DNA of 64,000 bases, taken from assembly GCF_016545825.1 (NCBI RefSeq), contig NC_052614.1:43866072-43930071 (forward strand), given 5' to 3'. The translations under genes and the position numbers were made by a program. The notes beneath the pieces are model-generated. The model was not told the origin of the DNA. It saw only the letters and a program-made list of their open reading frames with translations, and ran no database searches. Below are positions 23,455 to 34,625 of this stretch, one piece after another (within the stretch, counting starts at the first letter, position 1; each line of letters starts with the position of its first letter). The stretch comes from Eucalyptus grandis. Lineage: Eukaryota > Streptophyta > Magnoliopsida > Myrtales > Myrtaceae.

Positions 23455-26400
23455 TCACAAAGTTAAAATGGCTACATAAGCAGCTGCTGTTCTTCTGCGT
23501 TTTGAACCCCAGCAAACCTCTAACTTGGCTATCTTCTTTTTGGTTCCCAGATATCCTTGACAGTTTTGAGATCCACAGCAGCACTCCACCTCGGGACCAA
23601 ATTGTACAAATCTTTACAGAGGGAAAGAGAAAAGTTAAGAAGCCATTGCAGGGGCTTTTAACTTATTTAATTTAAGTGGAGTAAGGTAAAAGTACATCTA
23701 TGAATGTTATTTCAAGGCTGCACAAGCAAAAAACATGGATCATACTTTTTAAGTTTTCAATCAATAAAGCCTCACTAACCTGTAATCATATGTTAGTGGC
23801 TCACCAACTTTTATTGACCGAGCTGCAAAAACACCCACCCTTGTTTCCCCCTCAACTTGCCTGAAAAAGTCAACTTATTGAGTCCCAGAGTTCAAAGATT
23901 GTGGAACGGTATCCCCATTAGAGAGAGAAGGCATTGCCAACAGGAAAGACTATAAAACCAGACATGTAGCAAGAACTGTATATTTGATGTCTCATTAGAT
24001 GAACCAGAGGCATGAGAGGATTGCTGGATGTGAGGAAGAGACTTCAGACTGATTGGGGAAACTAACAGCCATGTAAAACTGATATTTATTGTATACTGAT
24101 GCCTTTCCTCAGGCCAAGTGGCGCACGAAAGTTTTAAGTTTGTCTACACTAGAAAGCTCAAGCCAGAAATATTTTTTTGAGACTCCTATTTAACGCATGT
24201 CAGTCTCACTTTTATTTAAGAAGCCTGAAAGAAGACAGTTGCAGATGTAATATTTGATATACTTAACACATAATAAAATAGTCAAATATGACATTTGCAA
24301 TGTTAAATCACAAGGGCTAAGGAAGCATCATATAACATTCTGTAGAGACTGCCTCTCGGTTGACAGACCAGGTAAAATTGAATCTAGAAATTCCTAGCCA
24401 GGAAAATTGTTTGATTTGACAAAAGCATGGGAAACTTTTTAATGCTAACATATATAGTGAGTAGAAACTTAAGAAATTTTTTTCCTAGAAATGACAAAAC
24501 AGCAATAGAATCAGGTAGTGGAATTGACCAAACTAACCACTTCTCCAGGAAACAGTTAGGATTGCAGCCGTGGTTAAGAAAGCGAGATGCATTTCCCTTG
24601 AATGTTGCATCAATTGTGAAGTCCTTTCGTACCTCACACATGTAGAAATTCTTCATGCCTCTAAATTTCATATCCCAAAGCCTTTTTTCACATAAAGCAT
24701 CATCGATAACTGAAGCAGGGATGGTGACTGATGAAGTAAGTAAATTGAAGAAAAATCTAAACAATCAGCTATTTAAGAGTAGACAAATAAGAAAGTTCAT
24801 TAGGAGCAAATGATAGCAAAGCTGCCAAATAAGTGACTGATGATATTACAAAGTTAAAGAAAATCTCTAAGAGGCCCTAACCCAAGGTCTTTAGTCTTCA
24901 AGGAAAAGAAAGATCAAGTTGAATATCCCTTAAAGGCCAATTTGATTCATGAAAAGGGTTTCAATTTTTTTCCTTTATGTGAAAATGAAAACAGATTTTT
25001 TTTTCTATTTTTAGTTCTCTGTTTTCTTAAAAAACATATTTGGTTACTGGAAAATTTAATTAGATATGAAAATCTTGAAAAAGTATGTGTTTTCAAATTT
25101 CTGGTTTCATCAAGTTACACTAAAAGAATACATGTTGCTTTGATTTTAACAAAATTACTAAAACCAAAATTAATTCCCTGAAAAACTGTTTAGAAAATTT
25201 TTGTTTTATTTTTCTACTCCATCTTTCTCTTTCCTTTTCTTATCTTTTCAACTATAATGCTCAGGATACTTCGCTGATCTTTAGAATCTTATGCAATTGA
25301 CATAATAAAACCCTTGATGTGGAAGCTTTCTCCATAAACATGGCTATGGCGAGTCTGTGATAATGGTTAAGCACTTCTCTCTATCACAAGTTGATTGACA
25401 TAAGAAGTTGCAGTTGCCATGAAGAAGACCAGCTTAGTCTGGAATGAAACATGGGAATTCTCTTTTGACTGAATGTTGTGAAAACAGGAAAAAGGTGTTT
25501 TTTTATCCTCCAGCCTATACATAAAATAAAACTACTGCATTTTAAATTGAAAATATGTCCAAAACCATCCCAAACACATTTTCATGGTGTTCTGTCATTG
25601 TTAAATGAGAATGAAAATGAAAATTTCAAAAACTTGCATATGCCAAACAGGCTATAAAATCTACATTAACAACAAAATGAAACGGCAACAAAGAGGCCTA
25701 TACTAGATCTGGCATAGATGTTACATAAACCTCACCAATATAAAGATGAGACAAACACCAATGATCTCAACTACTGACAACCCAGGCAAGAAAAAAAGAT
25801 GAGAAAACACCACTGATATTAGCCACAAACATTGTTTACCTTCTCCGATATATTCAATGATAAATTCCCCTTTATTTATGGATTCAGCTGCCTCTACACC
25901 CCAACCACAGAATTCTGTCTGACATGGAAAATAATATTTTCCATTTAAGTCATTGAATACAGAACTTCAATGAATAATGAAAGTAAAATTGCAAAATAAT
26001 GTATCTTCTCATTCTTAGAAACAATATACTCAACAGATAAATTAATTCAGTGTAACTGAAGATACTATCTTACTTTAACAATCTTTATCTTCTTGTCCTT
26101 CCGAAATGGCCTGTTGTTGCAATTTTCTGGGCAACGACAAGCCTTTGAGCAGCTTATGCATTGGACCCTATCAGAAAAGTTATATATGCATCATTGGCTG
26201 GGACAGAACTCAAAGAAAATAATGCTATACAAGTAATTGATAAAGCATACCGTCAGAATAAAACTTTACAAACACAATTTTGAGTCACATTTACCCCTAA
26301 CTCACTCCTAGAGCACACCATAGTTAGAGTCCAAATGACCAGATAATCTCATGCAAGACTAAATTTCCACAACCTTAGGCTGATTGAAGCAGTTAAATGA

Positions 26401-29400
26401 CAGTACTATCAGCGAATTGGTAATTTGTCATCGACCAATTTCTTCACTATTGTTATTAATGTCATGTATCCTTACCCAGTAAATGATCCTAATAAACACT
26501 AGAACAGCACTAGGACTCAAGATAGTGAATCAACAAAGGCATTCTAGGATGCACCATTGCACTCTGCCTGGCTACCCATAAAACGCCCATAAGTCACGAG
26601 GCACATGAACAATACAAGATGCACATTTATCAAATAGAGCGAAAATTCTATAAATCAGTGAGATGGAAGAACTTGATGTCTGGTTTTAAATTTATTTCTG
26701 AGGCCCCCTTAAATGTGTTGACAATAAAAGGAAGAGTGCGCTGTCAAATTTCTTAACTAAAGAAACTAAATGCAGGGATGTTGCAGTGACCTCCCCATGC
26801 ATCCCCAATTTCTCCTTCCTCCCTCTGTGAGTGTGGAGAAGTACAGAAAAATTAATTAAGCTGCTTTTCAACCATCAATGAAAAGAGACACACACTACAA
26901 TTTAAGAGTCTAGAGTGTTCGTTCCCAAGTACGCAGCCTAAGGCTATCACTGATAAGGCTACGTATGTAGAAATTAATATGGTATTAATGTATAATTCTT
27001 GCAGACTGTAAAATTCATTAATTCTTTTAATGTTGTATGAGACGAAGATCCCCAATATGAGTGCAGGAAGGACAGTTGTAACACTGGAGTAGGCAGAAAG
27101 ATCCTTACTAATACCTGCACACACAATTATCAGAGCACATGGAACTGCAACTTGAGCATCCAATACCATCACCAACATCGTCACGCTTCTTTCTGATAAG
27201 ATAAATATCTGATTCCAGTAAAGGCCAGTATCATACAAGTGATGACTGCAACAATGATGGGTGAATAAAACATCAACCGGTATGGATCCTCCGTATCTTT
27301 TGTCATCCAGAATTCTCCACTATAACATTTTTCTGTAATTGCCAACATGACCAAGTACTCTAAACAATATAACACAATGCAACACAAAGGATACTTCGCC
27401 TAATGTGCACGTATGGAGGTGGCTCCATCTTATTTTCAATCATGTCTTTCATTGTTATATCAAACTTAAACTCCTCTTCATCATAAGGTGTAGGTAAGCG
27501 ACTGAAAATTTCCTACAGTAGCAAGTATATAAAAGTTAGCGTCCCAGGGTAGCACTTAGAAGGATCAATAAGCAACTTCCAATCATTTGGACATCAGACT
27601 GCAAAAGAACTGGTCTATTTATTGCTATATGGCTATCTAGCAGAACTTGGATGAACATAAAATCATCAAACATAAAAAGTAAGGTTAATAGTGTTGGGAC
27701 ACATGCATATTAGGGCAGGATAAGCAAAATTTGTATTAGAACAGATATTAAATTGTCTACAAAGACTACCTAATGTCATCTCAAGTGGAATAGACACTAT
27801 GGACATGCGAGCTGCACTCAATATCAGTTCTAGGGAATATATACATTAACCACAATATAGTTTGCAAGTACATGTAACAACCTGCCTACAGGCTACAAAG
27901 CATTAAAATGTCCTTAGGAGGAAGTAGGAACAAGATGATAATATGTGAAAACCGCAATTTCCATGGCAACTGTAGAAATGAAAAAACCAGTATGTAAAGA
28001 CTTTTGTCGAGAAACAATGGGAAATCTTGTCAAAAGAGATGAAAGAACAGATGATTAGAGCACACATAACTGTTGTTCCACTGTCTCCACAAGGGAAGAC
28101 ATACCTTATCACCATTTCACTTGGTAGATGCAGCATGCAGAATACTAAGTGCCAATAGTGCTTGTATTTTCAATTTAGTTTGCAGGAATTAGATATGTAT
28201 AACATACAAATGCCAAAATGGATGTCTTCTTACACTAAGTGGATCTAAAAATGGTGTTAATGACTGCATTCAGGTAACACCTAACAGAGCATTCATTAAG
28301 TCCGTGCATAATTCTTTACTATTGTTCTTTTGGAAGTGCAGTTTCATTGGATTTCAATCCCATGCCATACCAATGAGTTTGTAATGTTCACTAGGTGCCA
28401 TAGTTAAATCATAATATATGAAACTACCCCATATAACTTAAATAATCAAGGTTCTCCAATGGCTGACCTCTATGTCTGATGTCGAAACAGCATGCTGCTC
28501 ATTCAACAAACATGTAATCCTGTCAGCCAACCCGACCAGTAAACTATAGGAATAATATAGAACTTCAGAACGAAATACAGATAAACTTAAGGAAAATTTG
28601 AGGCAACTTGATTGTGGAAAGAGAAAAGGAAAATGGGCTGGAAATTTTGAATATTTGAACCATTGAATATTGTCTAAAACTACTACATTGTTTAGTAGCA
28701 TGAAAAGGGTTAATAGAGCGTCATACTCTTTAAATGAAAACATCCTAAAGTGGTATTGTCAAATAGCTTCACCAGAAAAATAACCTCTCTGATGAAGCAA
28801 AGAGATTGACCTTCTTAACCAACCGTGAATTAGTCAGATGCCTCCAACAGACAGCTCGACCTGGTGGATTCTTCAAATGCATCACCTTTTCCGGCCATGC
28901 CGCACACTTATAATGTGAGGCTAAAGTGCACAGCACACATCGCCAGTGTGGTTGTCTCTGTTTGCAGATGAAGCATGCCTTCACGAATAAAACACAAATG
29001 TATACAACAAAAAAATTACTTGCAGACCATGCAAAGGAAAATGACATGTAACTCGCTAAATTAAAAAAAATTAAATAAATAAAATGGGCAAAGCATCAAA
29101 TTGTAAAAGAAAAAGAGATCTCACATGTTGTGGACACTTGAAATTCTTCAAATTGGATACCCCGAGCCTTTCCTTTGCACATGACGAGTGATAGGTCCCA
29201 TTACAACCACGAACCACACAATGCAACTCCTCATCGGGGAATATAAAATGATGGCAAATGACGCATTTCGCCTGATACAGAGTGAAATGTCATTCAAGCA
29301 AGACCATGCTCATGACTGGAAAGCCCTCTCACGCTCTATTATCCACATTAAAAAAGGGAACAGAGACCGGCAGAAAAACCTTTGCAGCACTACTCATTTG

Positions 29401-30089
29401 TCGCTGCTGAATTGAGTAAGTCGTTTGCAAATAGGTTTTTTTCTATCGTTCGAAAATTGACCCATATAAAGGCGTAAGCAGTGACTCAAATATTACAGTA
29501 AAAATTGATCAGAGGCTACCATATTTCATGTAACAGTAAGTCTCAAGCACATACAGTTATTATCCTGACATAGATAACCTTCACGAACTGCTAAAGATGA
29601 CGAATACAATTCAAAGAACTACATCAACTCGCGGAGTCAGCCACATTTCCCCACCTGCCCAGCTTCCAACCAACAAGCAAAGAGAAATCGAAGAAAGAAA
29701 ACGAACGCCGGGGGGCAGAGATTACGGAGCTCTCACCATTCTCTTGGCACCGACGAGGAACGGGAGGAAGCACTGGGACCGCGCCTCGCCCGACCCCACC
29801 TTCCGCTCGGCCCAGTCCCCGACGTAGTCCTCCAGCGTCCTCGCCGCGTTCCTCCGCGGCGGCGGCGCGGCGCCCCAGTTCTGCGAGTGCCGGTTCCTCT
29901 CCCGCGCCGGCTCGCGGTCGGGGACTCCGCCTAGGGTTTTCGGCGGGTGCGGGAGGGGGCCCTCGGCGGCGCCGCGAGGAGGGGCCGACTTGAGGCCCGA
30001 GCCGCCGCCGGAGCCGCCGCCGCCGCCGCCGCCGCCGCGACGGCGAGAGGCGAGGAGAGGGAGGATGGGTTGACGCCCAGGTCCGGCAT
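23455..30089 (-). CDS. ASHR3: Histone H3 lysine methyltransferase, PHD + AWS + SET (ASHR3/SDG4 type)
   Basis: Eleven exons, 5' to 3': 30089-29737, 29271-29125, 28978-28811, 28494-28468, 27512-27395, 27208-27115, 26167-26074, 25918-25840, 24709-24538, 23860-23780, 23611-23455. From exon 2 on, all introns are GT-AG and all phases agree. The protein (about 495 aa; Arabidopsis ASHR3 about 497) has LEDYVGDWAERK in exon 1 and a PHD/extended-PHD region in exons 2-3 (CVICHHF, CNGTYHSSC, CFICKQ, PGRAVCWRH). A Cys-rich AWS segment follows in exons 6-7, and the SET domain in exons 8-10 (CGWGVEAAESI, FLNHGCNPNC, PLTYDYR). The post-SET is in exon 11 (CCCGSQNCQGYLG). ASHR3-type enzymes methylate H3K36 in the nucleus; the Arabidopsis protein binds the bHLH factor AMS and affects stamens. 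Two oddities: the ATG at 30,089 is out of frame with the rest of exon 1, and SET has NHGC for NHSC. Confidence 0.92.
24934..25660. mobile_element. TIR element inside an ASHR3 intron
   Basis: Intron 8 (24,710-25,839) is the longest but one of the gene. Its middle has ends that mirror each other: aaggccaatttgattcatga on the left and gcatatgccaaacaggct on the right (reverse complement agcctgtttggcatatgc). Both arms then carry aaaatgaaaa stretches in opposite sense. There is no coding capacity. The ends resemble those of the 45.5-kb element. Confidence 0.5.
28468..28494 (-). other. 27-nt microexon of the ASHR3-type gene
   Basis: Nine codons (HAVSTSDIE) sit between an AG acceptor at 28,496-28,495 and a GT donor at 28,467-28,466, in phase 0 on both sides. 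The residues align with the HADTTSDVEE stretch of the Arabidopsis protein right after the PHD region, which supports the exon despite its size. Skipping it would keep the frame and remove nine residues. Confidence 0.8.
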
Positions 30090-30361
30090 GGCTCCCGCTC
30101 GGGCTCTGCCGTGGCCCCGCCTCGTCTCGGTTGCAGAGGAGGAACCCTAGACGGATCGGAGGAACGTGTCTGAACGAGTCGAGGAGAGAGAGAGAGAGAG
30201 AGAGAAGAGGGGAGGGAGCGGGGAAGGGAGGGAGGGGTTTTTGGTTTTGGCGGGAAACGGGATTTCTTTCTTTTTAAATTTTCATTTTTTATTTTTTTTC
30301 CATTTGGGCGGTGTGAATTTTTACGGGGCGGGGGGTTTCGGACCAACAAAAGAGGGGCAAA
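30090..30361 (-). promoter_or_regulatory. 5' leader and promoter region of the ASHR3-type gene
   Basis: Upstream of the first ATG the sequence is GC-rich and holds a GA tract at 30,184-30,205 (CT on the gene's strand), typical of plant 5' leaders. A TATA-like box is not evident in this stretch, which is cut short by a TIR element starting near 30,362. Confidence 0.4.
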
Positions 30362-31103
30362 GATTAGGGGCAAGTATAATCCAAGTTGGGCTAGCTAGTC
30401 CAACACCTAATCCAAAGACTAGTTCGCACCATGTTAGTATCTAATTTTTGAGATGAAGGACCAATTATGTTGAGCCTAAGATTGAGGACCAAATTGACCT
30501 TATGGTTCGGTTCCAAAGTCAATTCGGGACCAACCGATATATATATATTTTTTCATTTTTTATATTTCTCAAAGGGACAAACATATTACTTGAAATTACA
30601 TATATATAAACAATACGACATTGTAAATACCAATATATATCAAACATAAATATAAGATAATATAACAATAGAAATTTACTTTTGCTAAAAGCGACAAGCC
30701 ATAAAACCAAACACACGAGATGAGGGAATAGAGGCGAGCGCGACCAACAAGGTGAGCGAGGCCAAGGTGGGCAAGCCAAGCCAAGGTGAGTGAAGAGGGC
30801 TTCTTTTTCGTTGAACTAGGACTGTTTCTTTCTACTTTTTAATTTACACAACAAATTGAACTATGAAGAAAATGAAGGAGGAGGTGCTAGAATTTAGAGT
30901 AGACAAAAGCATATAAAGTTTGGGTTGAACCAACCCTAAATTCTTAAGACTAATGACCAACCCCCACAATACACAATCCAAAGGTTTCAAGACCAATGAT
31001 CGACCCAGTCCCCTTGAGAATTGAACTAGGACCAACCGGTTGGCCCAATCTAAGTTAGTCTAGGATTGACTTTGGACCAATGCTCACCCTTAGCAAAAAT
31101 AGG
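30362..31103. mobile_element. TIR element (about 0.74 kb)
   Basis: The left end attaggggcaagtataatcc is matched by the reverse complement of the right end, ctaagggtgagcattggtcc. Further in, ggttccaaagtcaattcggg and tggtccaaagtcaatcctag also correspond in opposite sense. The interior is AT-rich and noncoding, with a tata run at 30,537-30,550. Confidence 0.5.
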
Positions 31104-31114
31104 GTTGAGCAAGA

Positions 31115-31530
31115 CCGACCAAGCTAGCTGGTTCCTTGGGAATGCCGATCTAGTTCTCAATTTCTAAAAGTGAAATTGGTGTTTGAATGGTCTAATTCTC
31201 TATTCCAAGGGGAGAATTGGGTCGAATCGGATTACCTATACCAATTGTTTTCTTACTTATTTTTTTTAAATGTCTCACGTATGCTTTCTCTCCTCTTTCG
31301 ATCTTTCCCTTTCATCGCACGATGCTCAATCCTACCTCTCTTTCAGTCTTTCCTTTTTTCTAGGTCTCCTTCACCTCTCATGGAGTTCGGGACATTTTTT
31401 CATTTGAATTCGACTAGTTTCATTGGACTGCTAGGAAACCATCCTGGTTCCCGAAAAATAGGAACAAGTCCCTCTAAACCAATTTCCAATTTTGGGGTGA
31501 AACTAGATTGAGAACCGATCATCAGTTGGC
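31115..31530. mobile_element. Short TIR element (about 0.4 kb)
   Basis: The left arm contains ctagttctcaatttctaaaa then gtgaaattgg; the right arm, reverse-complemented, contains ggttctcaatctagtttcac then gaaattgg. The element abuts the one at 30,362-31,103. No coding sequence. Confidence 0.4.
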
Positions 31531-31544
31531 AAAGATGAGAGGAA

Positions 31545-31980
31545 GCGTATGATATATTTGATATGGCCATATTTCTTTACCTGTCTACTTAAAAAGTGCT
31601 CCGAGAATACCTTCTGATGAAGTTCCTTATACGAATCATTTAGAAGTCAATTTACTTTTTTGCAGAAAAGCAACCTATCAAAGAATAATCTGAGTTGTTT
31701 GAGCAAAGGAATGGATAAGAATCGTTTAATATATATATAACCAAGGTACCGTCAAATACATCTTTTCTACAAGAAAAATCCATTGCAAGTGCAGCATTGG
31801 CTGCAGTCTAGAGCAAGGAGGAATACTGCAACATCCTTAGAAGAATGCTTTTTGAAGCGGAAGGATCACAGTGGATCTTCCAAATCTCAAGACAATACAG
31901 ACGGATCCTCACAGTCACATCACAGTGGAAACACTAATGAAGACGACTACTACGAGATCAACCTAAACAAAGATTAATAT
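31545..31980 (+). pseudogene. Possible endogenous caulimovirid fragment, plus-strand part
   Basis: A short protein-like stretch near 31,565-31,690, with premature stops after it, and a hydrophilic Ser/Asp-rich frame at 31,783-31,977 lie next to the minus-strand viral polymerase relic and point the opposite way. Their composition would suit another part of the same viral polyprotein, but I see no diagnostic motif. The assignment rests mainly on adjacency. Confidence 0.25.
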
Positions 31981-31989
31981 CTTTTACAT

Positions 31990-33080
31990 GCATTTTTATT
32001 TGTTTGACAATGTCTATATAGACAGAGGTCCAGGGTGGAGGATTTGTTAGCAAAGTGAGTAAACCTTGCCGATTTTGTTTCCATTAAGATCTGTTCATAA
32101 TAAGCAAGTGTTTTGTTTGGGTTATGTGGTTTGAAGAACCAGTTTTTTGGAAAAATGTTTTTTGCGAATTTGATTGGATCCTCGTCGTAGAATCCATCTT
32201 CTACAGTCAGTATGGAAAGCCTTGTTTGGTTCAAAATGTTTTTTTAAAACATTAAGGTCGGCATCTATCATTTGTGAATAAGTGAGAGAATGATGAGGAG
32301 AATTTGCATTTTTTGGGACTGGTTCAGGCTGATTTTGTTGATAAATAGACCTGGAAATCCTTGATCTATTATCTAAACCACTAATTTCTGGTTCAGGAGG
32401 TGTCTCATGATTACTTCTACTGGCGGAATGAGGTAAATGTATTGTATCGTGTGTGGGAGTGTCTCTATGCATACTAGGAGGAGGGCTTGCCATCTGGCAA
32501 AAATCTGTTTTGATGTAATGTTTAAAACGTCTTTTTGTAAAACATCTTTGGCTGATTTGCAATCAATTCTCAAGAGGAATTTTTGATTTAATAAATTTCA
32601 TTGGAATTTTGATATAGACAAAACTATAGCAAGTATTTTTTTTTTTATTATCGAATAATTTTGTTGAGTGGAATTCCAATGTTTTGATATGAACCGAACA
32701 ACTTGTTCTTTGTTGTTATAGACCTGTTTGATCTTTAATCTCATCAGGGAATTTATCAGTAAAAGAAATTGATCTTTCAATGGGAGTTATAGTACTTAAA
32801 TGTATCTAATGACCTAAGAATCTAATCTTAGTTTTGAACAGTGCAATTTTAGTAGGAGAGACTACAATACCGTTTTGTATTATTATTTTTATGAAAGTAG
32901 ATAAGTGTTTGAAATGTTGTTCTATATTGGAAGAGAATACTAGAACATCATCTATATAAACTACGATGTATTCTAAATAAGGATTGGAAATCTCGTTCAT
33001 AATTCTTTGGAATTCTGAAGGGGCATTTTTGAGACCGAATGACATAACATTCCATTCATATTGGCCAAAAGGGACCATAA
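31990..33080 (-). pseudogene. Endogenous caulimovirid (pararetrovirus) RT/RNase H relic
   Basis: The minus strand carries, in broken frames, the polymerase end of a plant pararetrovirus polyprotein. A reverse transcriptase part (33,078-32,809) has the YIDD active-site motif at 32,958-32,947 and the preceding FGLKNAP signature. A degraded RNase H part follows (to about 32,460), then a C-terminal tail (32,562-31,990). Stops and frameshifts separate the pieces, so no functional product is possible. The RT spacing and the RNase H ending look like Caulimoviridae (petuvirus/florendovirus-like) more than Ty3/gypsy; the genus is an inference. No LTRs flank it, as expected for an endogenous viral element. 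Confidence 0.7.
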
Positions 33081-33199
33081 ATATTGTCTAATCACTGACC
33101 CAAAGGCCAAGGAGGAATACCTAGATAGATTACATTCTTCCCGAACGTCTTCTATAGACAAAATACAAACTTCCAACATACTTGGCTAGTCTTCTTCAA

Positions 33200-33450
33200 A
33201 GATAACTTCCCAAGACAAAGCCTACCCAATTGGTTTAGCTCTTGGTTGGATTTCTTTGGTCCTTTGGACATTATACTACACCCTATAGTCAATCAAGGAT
33301 ACCAAACATTTCGTAAACTCTATACACCAAATCAACGTGATTCAAGGTTTCCATGCCTTATGCATTTTTTCATAATATTCAAAATTTCATGGGTAACAGC
33401 TTGGGAGTTTGGATACAATTCATCCACCAATTTATATATATAGAACTTTC
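33200..33450 (+). pseudogene. Possible viral polyprotein fragment, opposite orientation
   Basis: A plus-strand frame (best part 33,205-33,443) is rich in Trp, Phe and Pro and reads like protein. It begins only about 120 bp beyond the minus-strand RT relic and faces away from it. It could be the part of the viral polyprotein upstream of the RT, inverted by rearrangement. No catalytic motif is visible. Confidence 0.3.
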
Positions 33451-33469
33451 GAAATGTGGGAGTTGCTTC

Positions 33470-34231
33470 CTGGAGACTTTCTTCAGCCTCGGACGTTGTC
33501 GTGAATAATTCTGATTACCCCGACCGGAGGCTTGTTGGCTGTCGGCTAGGCTGAACCTTTCGGGGACCGAACTCGGTGCATGAACGTTAGACTAGGTCTC
33601 CTGTGTAAGGTCCATGGCCATCGGACTAGAGATCTTGGCAGTCGGGGATGAGTTTTGACCAAGCAAACCCCAGTCCTCACGCTATCAAACCTTGGAACCC
33701 ATGGCCGGGTCATCAGGCCCTTTTAAGAGCATATAAAGATTTTCCAATCAATAAAAGCCAAAACATCAAAAAATAAATAATTCAAGAAAATTATCTAAAA
33801 AGTCCTAAACTTTTCAATTAAGCAAATTTAGTTTTAAACCTATTGCATGACGACTAATTCAATCCTAAACCCTTTAATGCTACTAATTGAGTCTTAAACA
33901 TTTTAACGATTTGCTAATGTAGTTATTCTAACTGATCTTGGCTGAAAATTGCTAACATAGAGATCGAGTTAGTACTGGCTATCCTATATGGCATAATTAA
34001 CAATGACGGGCAATTCTTTTTAAATTTTATGAAATTATTTCTCTATTTTTTGTCTCTTTTTTCTTTTTCCCTAGTTCCCTCCACCAACGGTTTAGTTCCC
34101 TCCACCAACGGTTGGGTTGCCCGTGCCGGACTTTGGCAAGGGTCGTTGATGGCCATCAAATGGCAAAAGGAAATAGAGGAAAAAGAATAAGGAACAACAA
34201 TCTCAAATTTAAAAAACAACACACGAACACC
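33470..34231. other. Spacer with a GC-rich block and a degenerate short repeat
   Basis: 33,470-33,720 is GC-richer unique-looking sequence. 33,790-33,965 contains degenerate copies of a phrase like aattcaatcctaaacccttt, as in one arm of a common plant MITE. A 21-bp unit (tagttccctccaccaacggt plus t) occurs twice in tandem at 34,072-34,113. No gene is called. Confidence 0.45.
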
Positions 34232-34401
34232 AGGAGTGTCATAACTTGGCACAAAGAGATACTTAAGTGTCAAAACTTACGAAAGTGACACTTGAGTGCC
34301 AAAATCGGAATAAAATGAATTAGTTAAGTGCAAAACGATGTCGTTTTGGTACTGATGTGGTAAATAATTAATATAAAAATTAATTATATTAAATTTAAAA
34401 C

Positions 34402-34477
<76 letters not shown>

Positions 34478-34625
34478 GGTGGAGGAGGAGGAAGGTAGTT
34501 GGCGGTTGAGGGCTCGCCCTCGCCGCCGCCTCCCCGCCGTTGCCAAAAGGTGGGGGAGGGTCAGTCGAGGCTGCCAAGCTTGGGCCGAGGGCCGGCGACC
34601 TCAGTCGACCAGTGGTGAGGACCTA
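34232..34625. mobile_element. Truncated TIR element (family II, one arm and part of core)
   Basis: The left arm (34,232-34,370) has gagtgtcataacttggcaca, then gatacttaagtgtcaaaact, agtgacacttgagtgccaaa and aacgatgtcgttttgg. The complete element at 47.3-48.3 kb carries the same phrases. It continues through a TAA microsatellite into a GC-rich core that stops near 34,620 without a right arm. Confidence 0.6.
34402..34470. repeat. TAA/ATA trinucleotide microsatellite, 23 units
   Basis: An uninterrupted run of ATA units over 69 bp, followed by an A run, inside the truncated family II element. Poly-Ile and poly-Leu frames read from it are artefacts. The length makes it a likely polymorphic marker. 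Confidence 0.95.

Noticed and set aside
26852..27387. Hydrophobic minus-strand frames suggesting a membrane protein
   Set aside because: They are shifted readings through ASHR3 exon 6 and introns; the exon's proper frame gives the AWS cysteines.
29624..30373. A 249-aa Arg/Pro/Ser-rich minus-strand frame
   Set aside because: It is a shifted reading of the GC-rich first exon of the ASHR3-type gene and its leader; the conserved residues lie in another frame.
34277..34577. Poly-Leu and poly-Ile frames
   Set aside because: They are readings of the TAA microsatellite.
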